NCBI GenBank assembly: GCA_006386115.1
Contig: VFIW01000040.1
Location: forward strand, 310,001 to 374,000
Source: Globisporangium splendens
Lineage: Eukaryota > Oomycota > Peronosporomycetes > Pythiales > Pythiaceae
DNA: 64,000 nucleotides
Reading direction: 5' to 3'
Below are positions 43,253 to 53,854 of this stretch, piece after piece. Within the stretch, counting starts at the first letter, position 1. The number at the start of each line of letters is the position of its first letter. A program made the translations under genes and the position numbers. Under the pieces are notes generated by a model. It had not been told where the DNA came from. It ran no database searches and worked only from the letters and a program-made list of their open reading frames with translations.

Positions 43253-43555
43253 TTTATTTCAATCACGCACACCCGCAAACGCATGAGAGCTATTCGTCTC
43301 CATTTGTTGGTTCCCTCTCTGTTTCGATATCGACAGGCTCTTCCCAAGAAGGCATGCGAGAAACTGGTGCGTGGTGGTCGGCCAAAATAGCCTGTGACGC
43401 AGGATGTCTTGACCGTGGGTTCGCCATCGAGCACGATAAAGTCGCCTATGATAGCTCGGAACTGGTCCCACTGCTCCTTGGAGAGCGAGATGAGCCGAAT
43501 TGGGTTCTCGACAAAGTAGAACTTCGTGAGTGTCGGTGGAAACGTGACATTCCGG
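43253..43555 (-). pseudogene. Decayed coding remnant, LRR-like (U3 spacer)
   Basis: Third copy of the U-block spacer remnant, with a few substitutions from the U1 copy (for example GTCGGTGG for GTTGGTGG near 43535). No full frame. Confidence 0.38.
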
Positions 43556-44295
43556 ATGAGTCAGCACTATGCATATCCTTACATACTCGATTGACTCGGA
43601 ATTGTGCATCAGCATTGTTCTGTATGAGAAGCTATGGATACAAGAAAAGCGGCAGTGGGTAGGAATATCGGTGGGAGGACAAGATGAGACCAACATGGAT
43701 CATCGGACTGAGCTTTATTGTTTTGTCAGTAGCCATATTCCGTCGCTTCTCGCTCTTAGTTGACCTCATTTCGCATCAATACACTACTGTAAACATGGGA
43801 TTGACAACGCATTAGGTACCATCGGCGAGTTTCACTTGATCGACGCCAGACACATGCCGAATTTCGCCATGTGCGACAAGATAACCCAGCTGTCCTTTCT
43901 ACAGCATCCGGAAAAAGCGATCCTGCTCACACGTCACAGAGAGTCTGCGTCAACGCGTGAATGTCAGGTTCGACTGCATCATCATGGTCTCATGTGAAAC
44001 GGCGTGAGCCAATCACGGCGCGGCCGACCTGGAATCCGGCCGTCTCATTGGACGAGAGCGACAGACATTCAACTTGTGATTGCATCAGCAGTTTCCACGA
44101 GTAAACCCATTTGCGTGGTGCTTTAGAAGAAGATGGCAATGTCCCGCCATCCTGGAGGAAACGCAACTCGTACCAGCCATCGAAGCGCAACCACAAGCCA
44201 CGCACTGACCCTTGCCCATAGCTCGTCATTCGCGCATTTCCCACGTCGCAGCAACACCAACCACCACCACAGACTCACTCTCACTACCGCCAACG

Positions 44296-45423
44296 ATGGT
44301 CGCCGTCACCAAGGACTACAAGCTCTTCATGCCACTGCAGATCGGCGAGGGTCTCACTCTCAAGAACCGCGTCGTCTACGGCCCACTCACCCGAGCGCGC
44401 TCGGACATCCACACGCGTGTGCCCAGCGAGCTCAACGCCGTGTACTACGAGCAGCGTGCCGGTGCGGGCCTGATCATCTCGGAAGCCACAGCGATCTCGG
44501 AGCAAGCGTTCGGCTGGTATGGCGCGCCGGCGCTCTACAACGACGAGCAAGCAGAAGGCTGGCGCAAGGTCGTGGAGCGGGTACACGCGCGCGACGGCAA
44601 GATCTTCCTGCAACTCTGGCATACGGGTCGCCAGGCGCACCCGTCGCTCAACTCGAAGGGCGACGTCGTGTCGGCCTCGGCCACGTGCTACGAGGGTGGC
44701 CACACGAGAAACAACAAGGGTGAGAGCGTGCCGTTCGAGCCAGCGCGCGCGCTGGAGACCGACGAGATCGCGGGTGTCGTCGAGGACTACCGTCGATGCG
44801 CCGAACGCGCCAAGCAAGTGGGCTTTGACGGCGTCGAGATCCACGGTGCCAACGGATACCTGATCGACCAGTTCTTGCAATCGAGCACCAACAAGCGAAC
44901 GGACAAGTACGGCGGCTCGGTCGAGAACCGCACGCGCTTCTTGCTCGAAGTCGTCGAGGCCATCAAGACCGTGTGGCCAGCCGACCGCATCGGTGTGCGT
45001 CTGGCACCAAACGGCGTGTTTGGCGGCATGGGCAGCGAAGACAATGCCGAAGTGTTCACCTACGCGATGGAGCAGCTGAGCCACCACGGACTGGCGTACT
45101 TGGCGATGCTCGACGGTTTTGGCTTTGGTTACACGGACAAGAGTCGTCTGCTCTCGGCGTTCGACGCCAAGACCGCGTTCAAGGGACTCGTCATGGCCAA
45201 CAACAGCTACACGCGCGACACCGCGGAAGGTGTGATCCGCAGCGGCAGTGCTGATCTCGTGGGCTTCGGTCGCTTGTACATGTCGAACCCGGACTTGGCT
45301 GAGCGTTTCCAGAATGACTGGCCGCTGAACCCGGAAATTGAATACGAGTACTACTGGGACGCCAAGATGGGTCCAGCAGGGTACAGCACGTTCCCAGTGT
45401 ACGACACGACTGCGAAACAGTGA
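44296..45423 (+). CDS. Old yellow enzyme family oxidoreductase, group a (a6)
   Basis: A 375-residue OYE, protein the same as a1; start ATG 44296. Right arm of U3. Downstream (45424-45604) is the shared native 3' flank, and then unique sequence begins at GGAAGGACC. The gene to its right (45873-48354) is convergent with it. Confidence 0.93.
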   Translation: MVAVTKDYKLFMPLQIGEGLTLKNRVVYGPLTRARSDIHTRVPSELNAVYYEQRAGAGLIISEATAISEQAFGWYGAPALYNDEQAEGWRKVVERVHARDGKIFLQLWHTGRQAHPSLNSKGDVVSASATCYEGGHTRNNKGESVPFEPARALETDEIAGVVEDYRRCAERAKQVGFDGVEIHGANGYLIDQFLQSSTNKRTDKYGGSVENRTRFLLEVVEAIKTVWPADRIGVRLAPNGVFGGMGSEDNAEVFTYAMEQLSHHGLAYLAMLDGFGFGYTDKSRLLSAFDAKTAFKGLVMANNSYTRDTAEGVIRSGSADLVGFGRLYMSNPDLAERFQNDWPLNPEIEYEYYWDAKMGPAGYSTFPVYDTTAKQ

Positions 45424-45476
45424 GCGGATAGAAACTGGAGCACCCACTGTGCAGATTCCTTCGTATGAATAGACGC

Positions 45477-45872
45477 TAATGTGCTCTCGACTTCATGTTT
45501 TTGCACTGTTTTGTTTGGAGCATCATTTCGCTTGTGACGCCTGTATTTGTAATCAAGGCTGCACTGTATATTCGTTGTGAAGAGCGAGAACCAGCAAGAG
45601 AAAAGGAAGGACCATGCAAGCTCGTGCGATTCTTTCTCCATCATGTTGTATTCGATTCGAGACTAAGGTGCTGCTTTCGTTTTCAAAAATCAACAAATTG
45701 ACAAGCCCTCCAAATCAGAATATACCGATTCTGAGACCCAGAATGCATTCACCGCACGGATCTTCGTTTGCTCTCTTTTCTCGTTTCAAAGAAAAATCTA
45801 CGTCAAAAATGTTCTCTATACCATCACACTCATGCAACTGTAACCAGCGCCAATGGAAATCGCTCCCTTCAT
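45477..45872. other. Intergenic, convergent 3' ends
   Basis: 3' flank of OYE a6, then unique AT-richer sequence leading to the stop of the minus-strand gene. No gene or element A was seen. Confidence 0.5.
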
Positions 45873-48354
45873 CTAATCTAACTTGGACGACGAGTACGAT
45901 GTGGCGGAGAGCTGAGACCCCGAGCCTTTCAACAACAGAATCGTCTTGGTGCATTGGCGCAATTTGTTGCGAAGTGCGAGGAATTGGAGTGATTCTGCCT
46001 GGCCGCGCTCTTCGACTTCTCCTTCTTCTTCTTGCTCTTGTGACTTCTCGGTTGCGACGACAGGGAGGAGCTGCTGCTCTTGAGATGCTGACGAAGATGA
46101 TGCAGCAGAAGCGAATGCTGGATACACGAACGCGTCGCCAAACGTTGGGTAAACGCCCTGCAAGCACGTGCACACTTGATCCAGAATCGGCAGTCGAATG
46201 GTCGTAACCGCATCGATCACACACTCGAGAAAGTACACAGCATCTTGCAACTGTAAATCCAAAGCAAGAAAGGTGCGTATGAGTTGATGAAAAATACACT
46301 ACAACATCACACAGGTGGAGCTAGTGTTTTACGCTGAAGCACACGCGGCGTACCTTTTTCATCGAGTCGAGATACGATGTGCAGGACCGTGGGAACAATG
46401 CGCTCGCGACAAAGTGGCTCCAGACGCTCGAGCTACTACTCGAAAATGGAGTCAGCAAAGGTTTCAGTGCAGCAAGTTCCATGAGCTGGTGATGGAAAAG
46501 TGCGACGAGCAGCACCGCAAACTCTGCCGGGAACTCCCCGTTCTCGTGTACGATGGGCAGCAGCGCGGCAAACTTTGGTACACGAACAATGTACTCGGCA
46601 AATTCAGCATTCCACAGAGTGCATTCCACGAGCAGACGCAGCAGCGGTGTGAACCAAAATCCCTTGGAGGTGACGAGCTCTCGAATCGCTGCCGGATCGG
46701 CTGGCATGAGCGTCAACAGCGTTCGCAGACAACCGCTTTCTTGCAATCTGTCCGCCGCAATCCGTCGACTGGACGACGCAAACAGTAGGAAATGCACGAG
46801 CTGAATCAGGATTAGCACCAGATCATCATTTTCATCCACTGTCGCATGCTGCGCGTTGGTCACGGTAGCACCGAGTCGCTGAATCTCCTGGATGACTAGC
46901 GGCAGCAGCTCTTGGATAGCGTTTGCAAGCTCCCGCTGTGCGACTTGAGCGCTGCGCTGCTGGAGTTCCTTCGAGAGCACCAGCTCAGCCAAGACACGAT
47001 ACACGAGGTGATGCGGGCGTTGGATCTCGACCGGAGCTTCGCTGATGATGGTTTCGTCGACTACTGACTTTTTGTTCTTCTTGTTCCACTGTGTCGTCGC
47101 TGCTGCCGAAGGTTGGAAACGCTGCGCGAGCTCCTTGAGGATGCGAATTCCCGTGACGCTGGCATTTGGAGATCGCAGCACACGATCTCTGAGGATGTAC
47201 AGATACCGCGTCCACTCACCATGAGGATGACCATACAGAAGCTGCTGCTGCTCGTTCGAGTTCTCTTTTACTTCCAAAACGAGATACTGCATCACACGAC
47301 TCAGACACGCATCGATACCCCATGCTTCCCATTTCGCAGGTGAAATGCCTGCAAAAGTAGACGAAAACGTCTGCGATGCGAGGAAATGGAGCTTCTCCAG
47401 AAAGGAAACAGCAGCGTCCCCATTTACCGTGCGCTGTAATGTCCAGTCGTTTGTAGCTGGAGGCGCACGTGAGATCGGAAACGTACCCTCGTACACTTCA
47501 CTCAGATCGTCAGGGTCTTCTTGTGCAGCATACTTCTCCGCGTACACATCCTCTTTGCTCTCAACATCATCCTTTTGGCCATTGTTCAGCACAGGCGGCA
47601 CTGAATGGTCTGGTGGATTGTAATCGAGCGCGTTTGCCTTCGGTGGCACGTGAAGCTTTGCCAGCAAGGCTCGCACGCGGATCTGGCCCGCATTCCGCAG
47701 CAAGTACTCGAACATGAATAGCAGCACAGACGCTGCCAGCAAACCACTGCCTTCTGAGCTTCGTGAAACTGGCGTTGGCGCTGTTGCTGCTGAGCCAGCT
47801 GATGCCTGAGCGGTGCCGCCTCCCTGTTTCTCATTGAGGTACACGAGTCCATCCACGAGTGTCGTTGTGATCGGCAATTTCTGCATCGCCGCCACTGCTC
47901 CAGCAACGGCTTCCTGATCATCTCTAGCAATGGCATCAGCTTTACTCGTTTGCGCGTGATAAAACTCTGCAAGCGCTACCATCTGCCACTCATCGACTTG
48001 TGGGAAATCAAACTGGAGCTTCTCGTACGCCTCCAGAGCTGCCATCGTCGCACTTGAATCACTAGCAACAACAGCGCCACTGGTGCTCATATCCATAAAA
48101 TCACGCGCAACCCACGAGACACCTTCAAATTGCCGCATGGACTGGAAAAATCCCGTAAACATGCGCGCATCGTCGTCGTCATCGTTGTTGGAGCTGCTGC
48201 CGTCGCTTTCGCTGTCGGGACGTCTGCTGCTGGCGTTTCTGGTGGTGCTAGACGCAGCGAAGGCGTCTGGTGTTGAACCTGTCGCTCTCGCGAGCTCCTC
48301 GTTCTCCTGGAGCGCGGCGATGAGGTCGCGGAGGAAGCGGTCGCGGTCGCTCAT
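45873..48354 (-). CDS. Uncharacterised protein, probably alpha-solenoid; two exons
   Basis: Exon 1 runs 48354-46354 and exon 2 runs 46250-45873, 792 residues in all. The 103-nt intron (46251-46353) has GTACGC at the donor and TTTACAG at the acceptor, and joins codons in phase (LDSMKK to LQDAVYFLECV). Without splicing the frame ends after ten more codons. The start MSDRDRFLRDLIAALQ is the first ATG. Residues ~30-50 are Ser/Asp-rich. The rest is helical and leucine-rich, with stretches such as LQESGCLRTLLTLMP and LLRLLVECTLWNAEFAEYIV that suggest HEAT/armadillo-like packing. Exon 2 has an acidic Glu/Gln-rich linker. I cannot name a family. The only visible gene here with no nearby duplicate. 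Confidence 0.8.
46251..46353 (-). other. Spliceosomal intron (103 nt)
   Basis: GT...AG, phase 0, short as is usual in oomycetes. The protein-like sequence continues on both sides. Confidence 0.8.
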
Positions 48355-48859
48355 GATGTTTTCCTTATTGTTGCTCCCTTTTGTTTGTGTGAGGGGATGA
48401 AAGAGCAAAGCGGACTAGTATTGTGTGGGCCACTTTAAGTTGGGCATATTGTTATTTCTTTGCATTGTAGGCTAGTCTAACGATGCTACTACAATTGTGG
48501 GCTATTTGAGATTGAATAGTATTACTGCAAATGCACGATAGAAGAAAGACTGGTGTAAGAGCATTCACATTGAAGTGCATTTTATGTTCGTCTGTATTGG
48601 ATGGAATCAGGAGTCCCATAAAGCGATTATTTACGTGACACTACGAAAACATCACTGCAACTTGTCTTGGGCTGCACTTTCTGCACTGAAGTTTGGCAAT
48701 CGAAGATGGACGATACCCTTTTTAACGCGCATATTTCCAAATGAACATACGCTCTCAAGTGTTTATAGTACTCTCTAAATTGGGCTTTAATTCTGATGCG
48801 AGTGTGGATGCTTGAAACAGAAGTTGTCAAAGTCTGCTTTGACATTTGGACCTCAAGGC
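48355..48859. other. Intergenic between divergent genes
   Basis: AT-richer. The 5' flank of the minus-strand gene has GCTCTTTCATCC near 48405, a weak initiator-like word. No separate gene seen. Confidence 0.4.
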
Positions 48860-50522
48860 ATGGGGGATGGACTTCCTCATTCGCGAATTGGACCTTCACC
48901 GCACGACCTCATTCGCGATTTCTGTGATACACCATTGAAGCTTGACAACGGAGCAACAGCGCTGTACATCGCGTCGCGTCAAGGCCACATACGAGTAGTG
49001 CAGCTGCTTCTAGCGCGTGGCGCAAAAGTTGATCAAGCAAAAGAAAACGCCATGACGCCGTTGTCTATCGCATCTCAAAACGGACACACTCAAGTTGTGG
49101 ACGACCTGCTATCTCAAAGCGCAAAGACAGACGTGCAAGATGTGGAGGGAAAACGGAGCTATTTACGCATCTCGAAACGGGAATCTCGAGATTACCAAGA
49201 TGTTGATTGATTATCAAGCTTCACCATCCCTGTCCAGCATTGGCGAGAAAACCCCACTGCTGGTAGCTGGAAGCCGCGGACATTATGAGATCTTCAAGTT
49301 GCTCATCGAGAAAAACACGAGTGTGCACGTTCAAACTCCAGGCGGTGAAGCACTGTTGACGATAGCTGCGTCTCGTGATGACTTCGGTGTGATTGCACGA
49401 CTTGCTGACGAAGCATTCTCGGCATTGCACGCCTCATCTGATTTGAAAAACTCTCTTCTTCCGACTACGTTGGGAGTATTACGCGAATCTGGAAATCAAG
49501 TCCACGAATTTGGCGTCATGTGGGATGGAGCTGTGAACCGTCTCTGTGATGCATATGACGAACTTGTGCACGAGGTGACATCTGCTCAGCGGTTTCGGGA
49601 GTACGTGATGATTGTCGTCCGGTTTATCAAGCTCAAGACCAAATGCCAGTCGAAGAGTGTGTTCACTCACCTGGTTGCGTTCCGAATGATTCTGAGCAGC
49701 ATTGAAGATTTCCATGTTGCGACTCTTCAAAACGCGCTAGTTGCGCGTGGTGACCAATGGAGCCCAGATCTCCGAAACTTGCTGAAGGAAGCGTTGGATA
49801 CGCTTTCAACGTTTGGCGGTAGTGCCGCCTATATCAACTTTCCAAGGTGGTTCCTCTCACCTGACGAACTGGAACTTGACGGAATGGAAGTCGGCAAACT
49901 TATTGGAGACAAGGTCTCTTGGGATGGAAAATGGCTTGACTCGCGGGTCACGATCTATCAAGTGCCAACTCCAACTCAAGACTTCATCGGTGACGCCGAG
50001 AAGTGGCTTCCAATGAGCCATCCCAACGTTGTCAGGATGTTTGGAGCTATGCATTTGGAAGGCACTGTACGGAAAGGGACCTCGAGACATCCACACCGAG
50101 CAGTCCTAGAAGATGTTTCGTCCACAAATCTTCGCTATTATCTTGCCAAACAACCTTATCTGGTCTGGCAAAAACTGCACGAAGCTGCTCTTGGCATCAA
50201 GTACGTACACGAGCGAAAAACAGTCCTCGGAAGTCTCTCATGCGCCAATATCTGGATCGGAACAAACGGAGTTGCAAAAATTGTAGGTTTTGGTGCCAGC
50301 TCAAACGAAGCGGGCGGTAAAAAACACGTACGTTGGGCAGCACCAGAGTGCTTGAAAGGTGGTCCCCCAACTTTCAAATCCGACCTGTTCTCGTTCGGGA
50401 TGTGCATAATGGAAGCATTGACTGGAGCCATACCGTGGGGAACAAAAGAAGTGAACGATGACGTCAAACGAAAAATGGTCAACGGACATAAACCAGACTA
50501 CCCGGCCGGCTTGAATGACTCT
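48860..50522 (+). pseudogene. Ankyrin repeats plus TKL-like pseudokinase (5' part of broken gene)
   Basis: About five ankyrin repeats (GATALYIASRQGHIRVVQLLLARGA, then AMTPLSIASQNGHTQVV, and others) lie in two frames, with a frameshift near 49145 in the third repeat. A helical linker follows, then a kinase fold from about 49840 to the insertion point. Kinase landmarks are degenerate: no Lys at the VAIK position (VTIYQV), GSLSCANIWI instead of HRDLKxxN, and VGFG instead of DFG. The fold is otherwise recognisable (VRWAAPECL, DLFSFGMCIMEALTGAIPW). So it was a pseudokinase before decay. The 5' end is uncertain: the first ATG is 48860 and the N-terminus may be missing. The gene is cut at 50522 by element A copy 8. 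Confidence 0.75.
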
Positions 50523-50771
50523 GATGATAAAGAATCTATTGAACTTAGAGTTTAAGATTCCCCGGGGAAGAGAATTGGTGGGTTCTCAGCTATCGTATCC
50601 TGCCGTAACACAAGCATTCTCACACTTGCGTCCGGGCTTTCCGTACTTTTCTAGTTTTTCTGGCATTTGTAGTTTCTTCGTGTGCCGTTTTGTAAATGGC
50701 TTTGTTCGTTGTTGTATACGTTTTGCATGTGCTTTGTTAGCCTCATTTGCACTGGTGAACGTCGCGCTTTC
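50523..50771 (-). mobile_element. Element A copy 8, 5'-truncated, with target duplication
   Basis: Only the 3' 249 bp of A. Flanked by GGCTTGAATGACTCT (50508-50522) and GGCTTGAGTGACTCT (50772-50786), a 15-bp duplication with one difference. Truncation at the 5' end with the 3' end intact is typical of target-primed reverse transcription. Confidence 0.92.
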
Positions 50772-50786
50772 GGCTTGAGTGACTCT

Positions 50787-52343
50787 CAGCGTCGTCTAAC
50801 TGACAAGATGTTGCTGTATGATTCGGTGAGACGGATGACAATCGTTGAGGCTGTGGAGCATCTGAAAACCTTTGCCGACCAAGAAATCGTGCAGAATAAG
50901 GCAGCCGACGGCGCTTCGGTGAACAGCGAGTTCAACCTCGAGAAAGAACTCGTTCCTGGAGATTCGTGTACAATTGAAGAATTCATGGCAATTCTAGAGG
51001 CACAGTGCAGGAGGTCCCAACCATCGCGCACATCTGTCCTTCACATATACGAGCGACTTGATGACGTGTATGAGCGACTTCACGAGGTTGACAGCTCGCA
51101 ATGTCAGTTTGGAACGGAACACTTTTGCAAAGTGCTACTGCAATTCAATAGGTTATTGGGAGATCCCACATCGAAAAGTCCATCCTCCAGCGCGACAGGA
51201 GCGTTAAGCATTCTGTCGACAACAATATCTTACACCGAGAGATTGACAAGATTCTGCGTATCCTACGAGTCAAAGAACCCAACCAAACCTACTTTTGGAA
51301 GAAGCAATCCGAAGATCGAGATGCAATGGATGGAGGGAACAATGCTGCTAAGGATACAGCATCAGTTGCTGAAAACCCGATAAAAATCGCGTAGCTCAAT
51401 TCGGAAAATCCCAATCCCAAGTACAAGCGCATCGACCTCGATGGCAGTACATCAAGCCAAGAAGAATCACTGGACCTACCATGGCTCATCCAGATCCATC
51501 AGCTCGAGTTTGATACTGATGAGAATGGATCGATCGGCTCAGGAGGTTTTGGGAAGGTGTTCAAAGCAACCTGGCTCGGCACACCGGTTGTGGTCAAGTA
51601 TATGGGGGATGAAGATCAAGTTGGCAAAAGCATCCCGCAAGAGCACCTGCTGCACGAAATCTGAATCTGGTATCCACTGAATCATCCCCACGTGATCAAG
51701 CTTTTCGGTGCGAGGCATCTTGGGAAGCGCTACTTTGTTTGTGAATACGCGCCAAACGGTACGTTAGACGGATATCTCAAGAACGGCGAAAATCGCGACA
51801 AAGTGTGGCAGAAACTCCACGAGGTGGCGCTGGGTTTGCAGTACCTGCACGAAGAAAACATCCTCCATAACGATCTCAAGTGCGACAATTTTCTCATTGG
51901 CGAAGATGGACGAGTGAAAGTGGCGGACTTTGGGTTAAGTTGCATTCCGGGAAGTGTGGAAGTGACTGTGGATCGAAAGAATCAAAGTGCCGTGTGCTGG
52001 AAGTCACCAGAGTACTTGCGTGGTGATCGTTTGACGCTAGCATCGGATATCTACGGATTTGGCATGTGCATTTTGCAAGCGATCGCTGGAAAATTTCCTT
52101 GGGGGGGGGGGGGGAAAGAGCGATGAGGGTGTTCGACGAAGTGTTGATCGACAACAAGATATTCCACCCCGCCCAGCGGAGATGAGCGACGCGCAATTGC
52201 ACTTGATCAAGGCGATGTGTCGTCACAAGCCAGAAAGTCGCGTGAAGATCGCGCACGTCGTCCAGTGGCTGTTCGAGTTCTCACGGCTAGAAACGATGCC
52301 GAACCAACAGCAGCAGTCGGCAGATGGTCCTATGGCACCATAA
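50787..52343 (+). pseudogene. TKL-like protein kinase (3' part of the broken dual-kinase gene)
   Basis: Starts with the end of the pseudokinase C-lobe (QRRLTDKMLLYDSVRRM), then a linker with a frameshift near 51170, then a kinase domain. It has all core motifs: IGSGGFGKV, VVVKYMG, HNDLKCDN (a HRD variant), ADFGLS, and DIYGFGMCILQAIAGKFPW. Lesions: in-frame TAG at 51392, in-frame TGA at 51662 (probably from CGA), and a run of 14 G at 52101-52114 that shifts the frame before the last ~75 codons (ending QQQQSADGPMAP). Apart from these lesions the frames join without a new start codon, suggesting one ankyrin-pseudokinase-kinase protein rather than two genes. Confidence 0.75.
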
Positions 52344-52398
52344 CCTCTCGCCCCCTATGCGCATTCGTTTGCCACCTCCAGCGTAAGAAAGTCGACAA

Positions 52399-52420
52399 AG
52401 AGAGAGAGAGAGAGAGAGAG
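52399..52420. repeat. (GA)n microsatellite
   Basis: About 11 GA units just after the kinase pseudogene. Confidence 0.9.
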
Positions 52421-52604
52421 CCACCTTGTATATCGATGTTAACATTGAGTCACTACTGTTCTAACACAACGAGTAGTTGAGAAGTATCCCCGTGTTTTGA
52501 GTTCTTTAGCAAGTCAGATACTTAAAGGCACACTTCTATGTGATAGTAAAGAACCACGTACTCTTCAGTATCACTTAACTTGCTTTATGAGCACTGCAGT
52601 CTTG

Positions 52605-53750
52605 TTACATGCACTCTAATGAGACCAGGTTGCTTGGGCCGTACACTGGTGGTGAAATGTACCACTCAACTCTGTTGGTGTCATCCCAAATATGCTTGAC
52701 GTCTACAGGAGCGTTCAATGGCCAGTCGTTCGAGAACCGAATCGTCAGGTCCGGGTTCGACATGAACAAGCGACCAAAACCCACGAGATCAGCACTGCCG
52801 CTACGGATAACGCCTTCCGCCGTGTCACGCGTGTAGCTGTTGTTGGCCACCACCACACCCTTGAATGCCTTCTTGGCGTCGAAAGCAGTGAGCAGGCGGC
52901 ATTTGTCCGTGAAGCCAACACCTGGCAAGAAAGACCCGTCAAGGATCGCCAAGTACGCCAGACCGTGGCTGCTCAATTGCTCCATCACGTACGTGAACAT
53001 CTCAGGGTTGTCTTCACTTCCCATGCCGCCAAACACGCCGTTTGGTGAGAGACGGACGCCAATACGGTCCGATGGCCACACCGTCTTGACAGCCTCCACG
53101 ATCTCCAACAAGAACCGCGCACGGTTTTCAAAAGATCCGCCGTACTGGTCGGTGCGGAAGTTGGTGCAGGATTGCAGGAACGAGTCGACCAAGTAGCCGT
53201 TCGCGGCGTGAATTTCCACACCGTCGAAGCCCACTAACCTGGCTCGCTCGGCGCATGCGCGATAGGCTTCGACAACTTCAGGAATTTCGCTGGCAGTGAG
53301 AGCGCGTGCAGGCTGAGACGGTCCGCGCACACCGTGAACATCTCTAGTGTGGCCAGTTTCAAAGAGCGTGTCTGACGACGACACGAGCTCGTTCTTTGAG
53401 TTGAACGACGGGTGTCCCTGTCGGCCAACATGCCACAACTGGAGAATGATCTTGCTGCCACGAGCGTGGACTCGCTCGACCACATTGCGCCACCCTTCGG
53501 CCTGCTCGTCCGTGTACAATCCGGGCGTGCCGTACCACCCGAAGCCTTGCTCCGAGATCGCAGTCCCTTCAGCGATGATCAAGCCGGCGTCTGCACGCTG
53601 CTCATAGTAGGATGCGTTGAGTTCGTTGGGAGCGTGGGTGTCAATGTTGCAGCGACCACGAGTGAGCGGGCCATGCACAATGCGATTCTTGAGCACGAGT
53701 CCCTCGCCGATCTGCAACGGCGTGAAGAGCTCGTAGTCGTTTGTGGTCAT
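52605..53750 (-). CDS. Old yellow enzyme family oxidoreductase, group b (b1)
   Basis: 381 residues, diverged from group a throughout. It starts MTTNDYELFTPLQIGEGL and keeps PLTRGR, LQLWHVGRQ, HAANGYL (His, Asn and Tyr intact), RIGVRL and SADLVGFGRLFMSNPDL. It has a three-residue-longer loop (DGSFLPGVGFTDK for DGFGFGYTDK) and a different C-terminus (YGPSNLVSLECM), both near the active-site mouth or dimer face in the family, so substrate range may differ from group a. The initiator lies 51 nt upstream. A LINE (L6) is inserted about 100 bp upstream of the ATG. Confidence 0.93.
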   Translation of the reverse strand: MTTNDYELFTPLQIGEGLVLKNRIVHGPLTRGRCNIDTHAPNELNASYYEQRADAGLIIAEGTAISEQGFGWYGTPGLYTDEQAEGWRNVVERVHARGSKIILQLWHVGRQGHPSFNSKNELVSSSDTLFETGHTRDVHGVRGPSQPARALTASEIPEVVEAYRACAERARLVGFDGVEIHAANGYLVDSFLQSCTNFRTDQYGGSFENRARFLLEIVEAVKTVWPSDRIGVRLSPNGVFGGMGSEDNPEMFTYVMEQLSSHGLAYLAILDGSFLPGVGFTDKCRLLTAFDAKKAFKGVVVANNSYTRDTAEGVIRSGSADLVGFGRLFMSNPDLTIRFSNDWPLNAPVDVKHIWDDTNRVEWYISPPVYGPSNLVSLECM

Positions 53751-53800
53751 TGTAGAAGTCAGTAATTGTCGTTGCTTGGGTTGCCTGGTATCCTGGAAGT

Positions 53801-53816
53801 AAATTCGAGAATGAGC
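53801..53816 (-). promoter_or_regulatory. Oomycete initiator of OYE b1
   Basis: Minus strand reads GCTCATTCTCGAATTT, 15/16 to the oomycete Inr consensus. The LINE begins 34 bp further upstream, beyond a (GA)n tract, so the core promoter survives but its upstream region has been replaced. Confidence 0.8.
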
Positions 53817-53820
53817 ATTC

Positions 53821-53821
<1 letters not shown>

Positions 53822-53850
<29 letters not shown>
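53822..53850. repeat. (GA)n microsatellite at LINE 3' junction
   Basis: About 14 GA units between the b1 initiator and the LINE 3' end. The mirror locus has (CT)n at 62932-62956 without a LINE, so the tract was at least partly present before insertion. Confidence 0.85.

Positions 53851-53854
<4 letters not shown>

Larger units (their letters stand above)
40918..45476. repeat. OYE block U3
   Basis: Third copy of the palindromic block: a5 in the left arm, a6 in the right, uninterrupted spacer. It is the only block whose right flank continues into a non-repeated gene region (from about 45605), so that flank may be the ancestral one. Confidence 0.9.

Noticed and set aside
46321..46353. End of the 45.9-48.4 kb gene at the first stop (after MKKVRRVCFSVKH)
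   Set aside because: A canonical GT...AG intron removes that stop and joins in phase to a clearly protein-like second exon.
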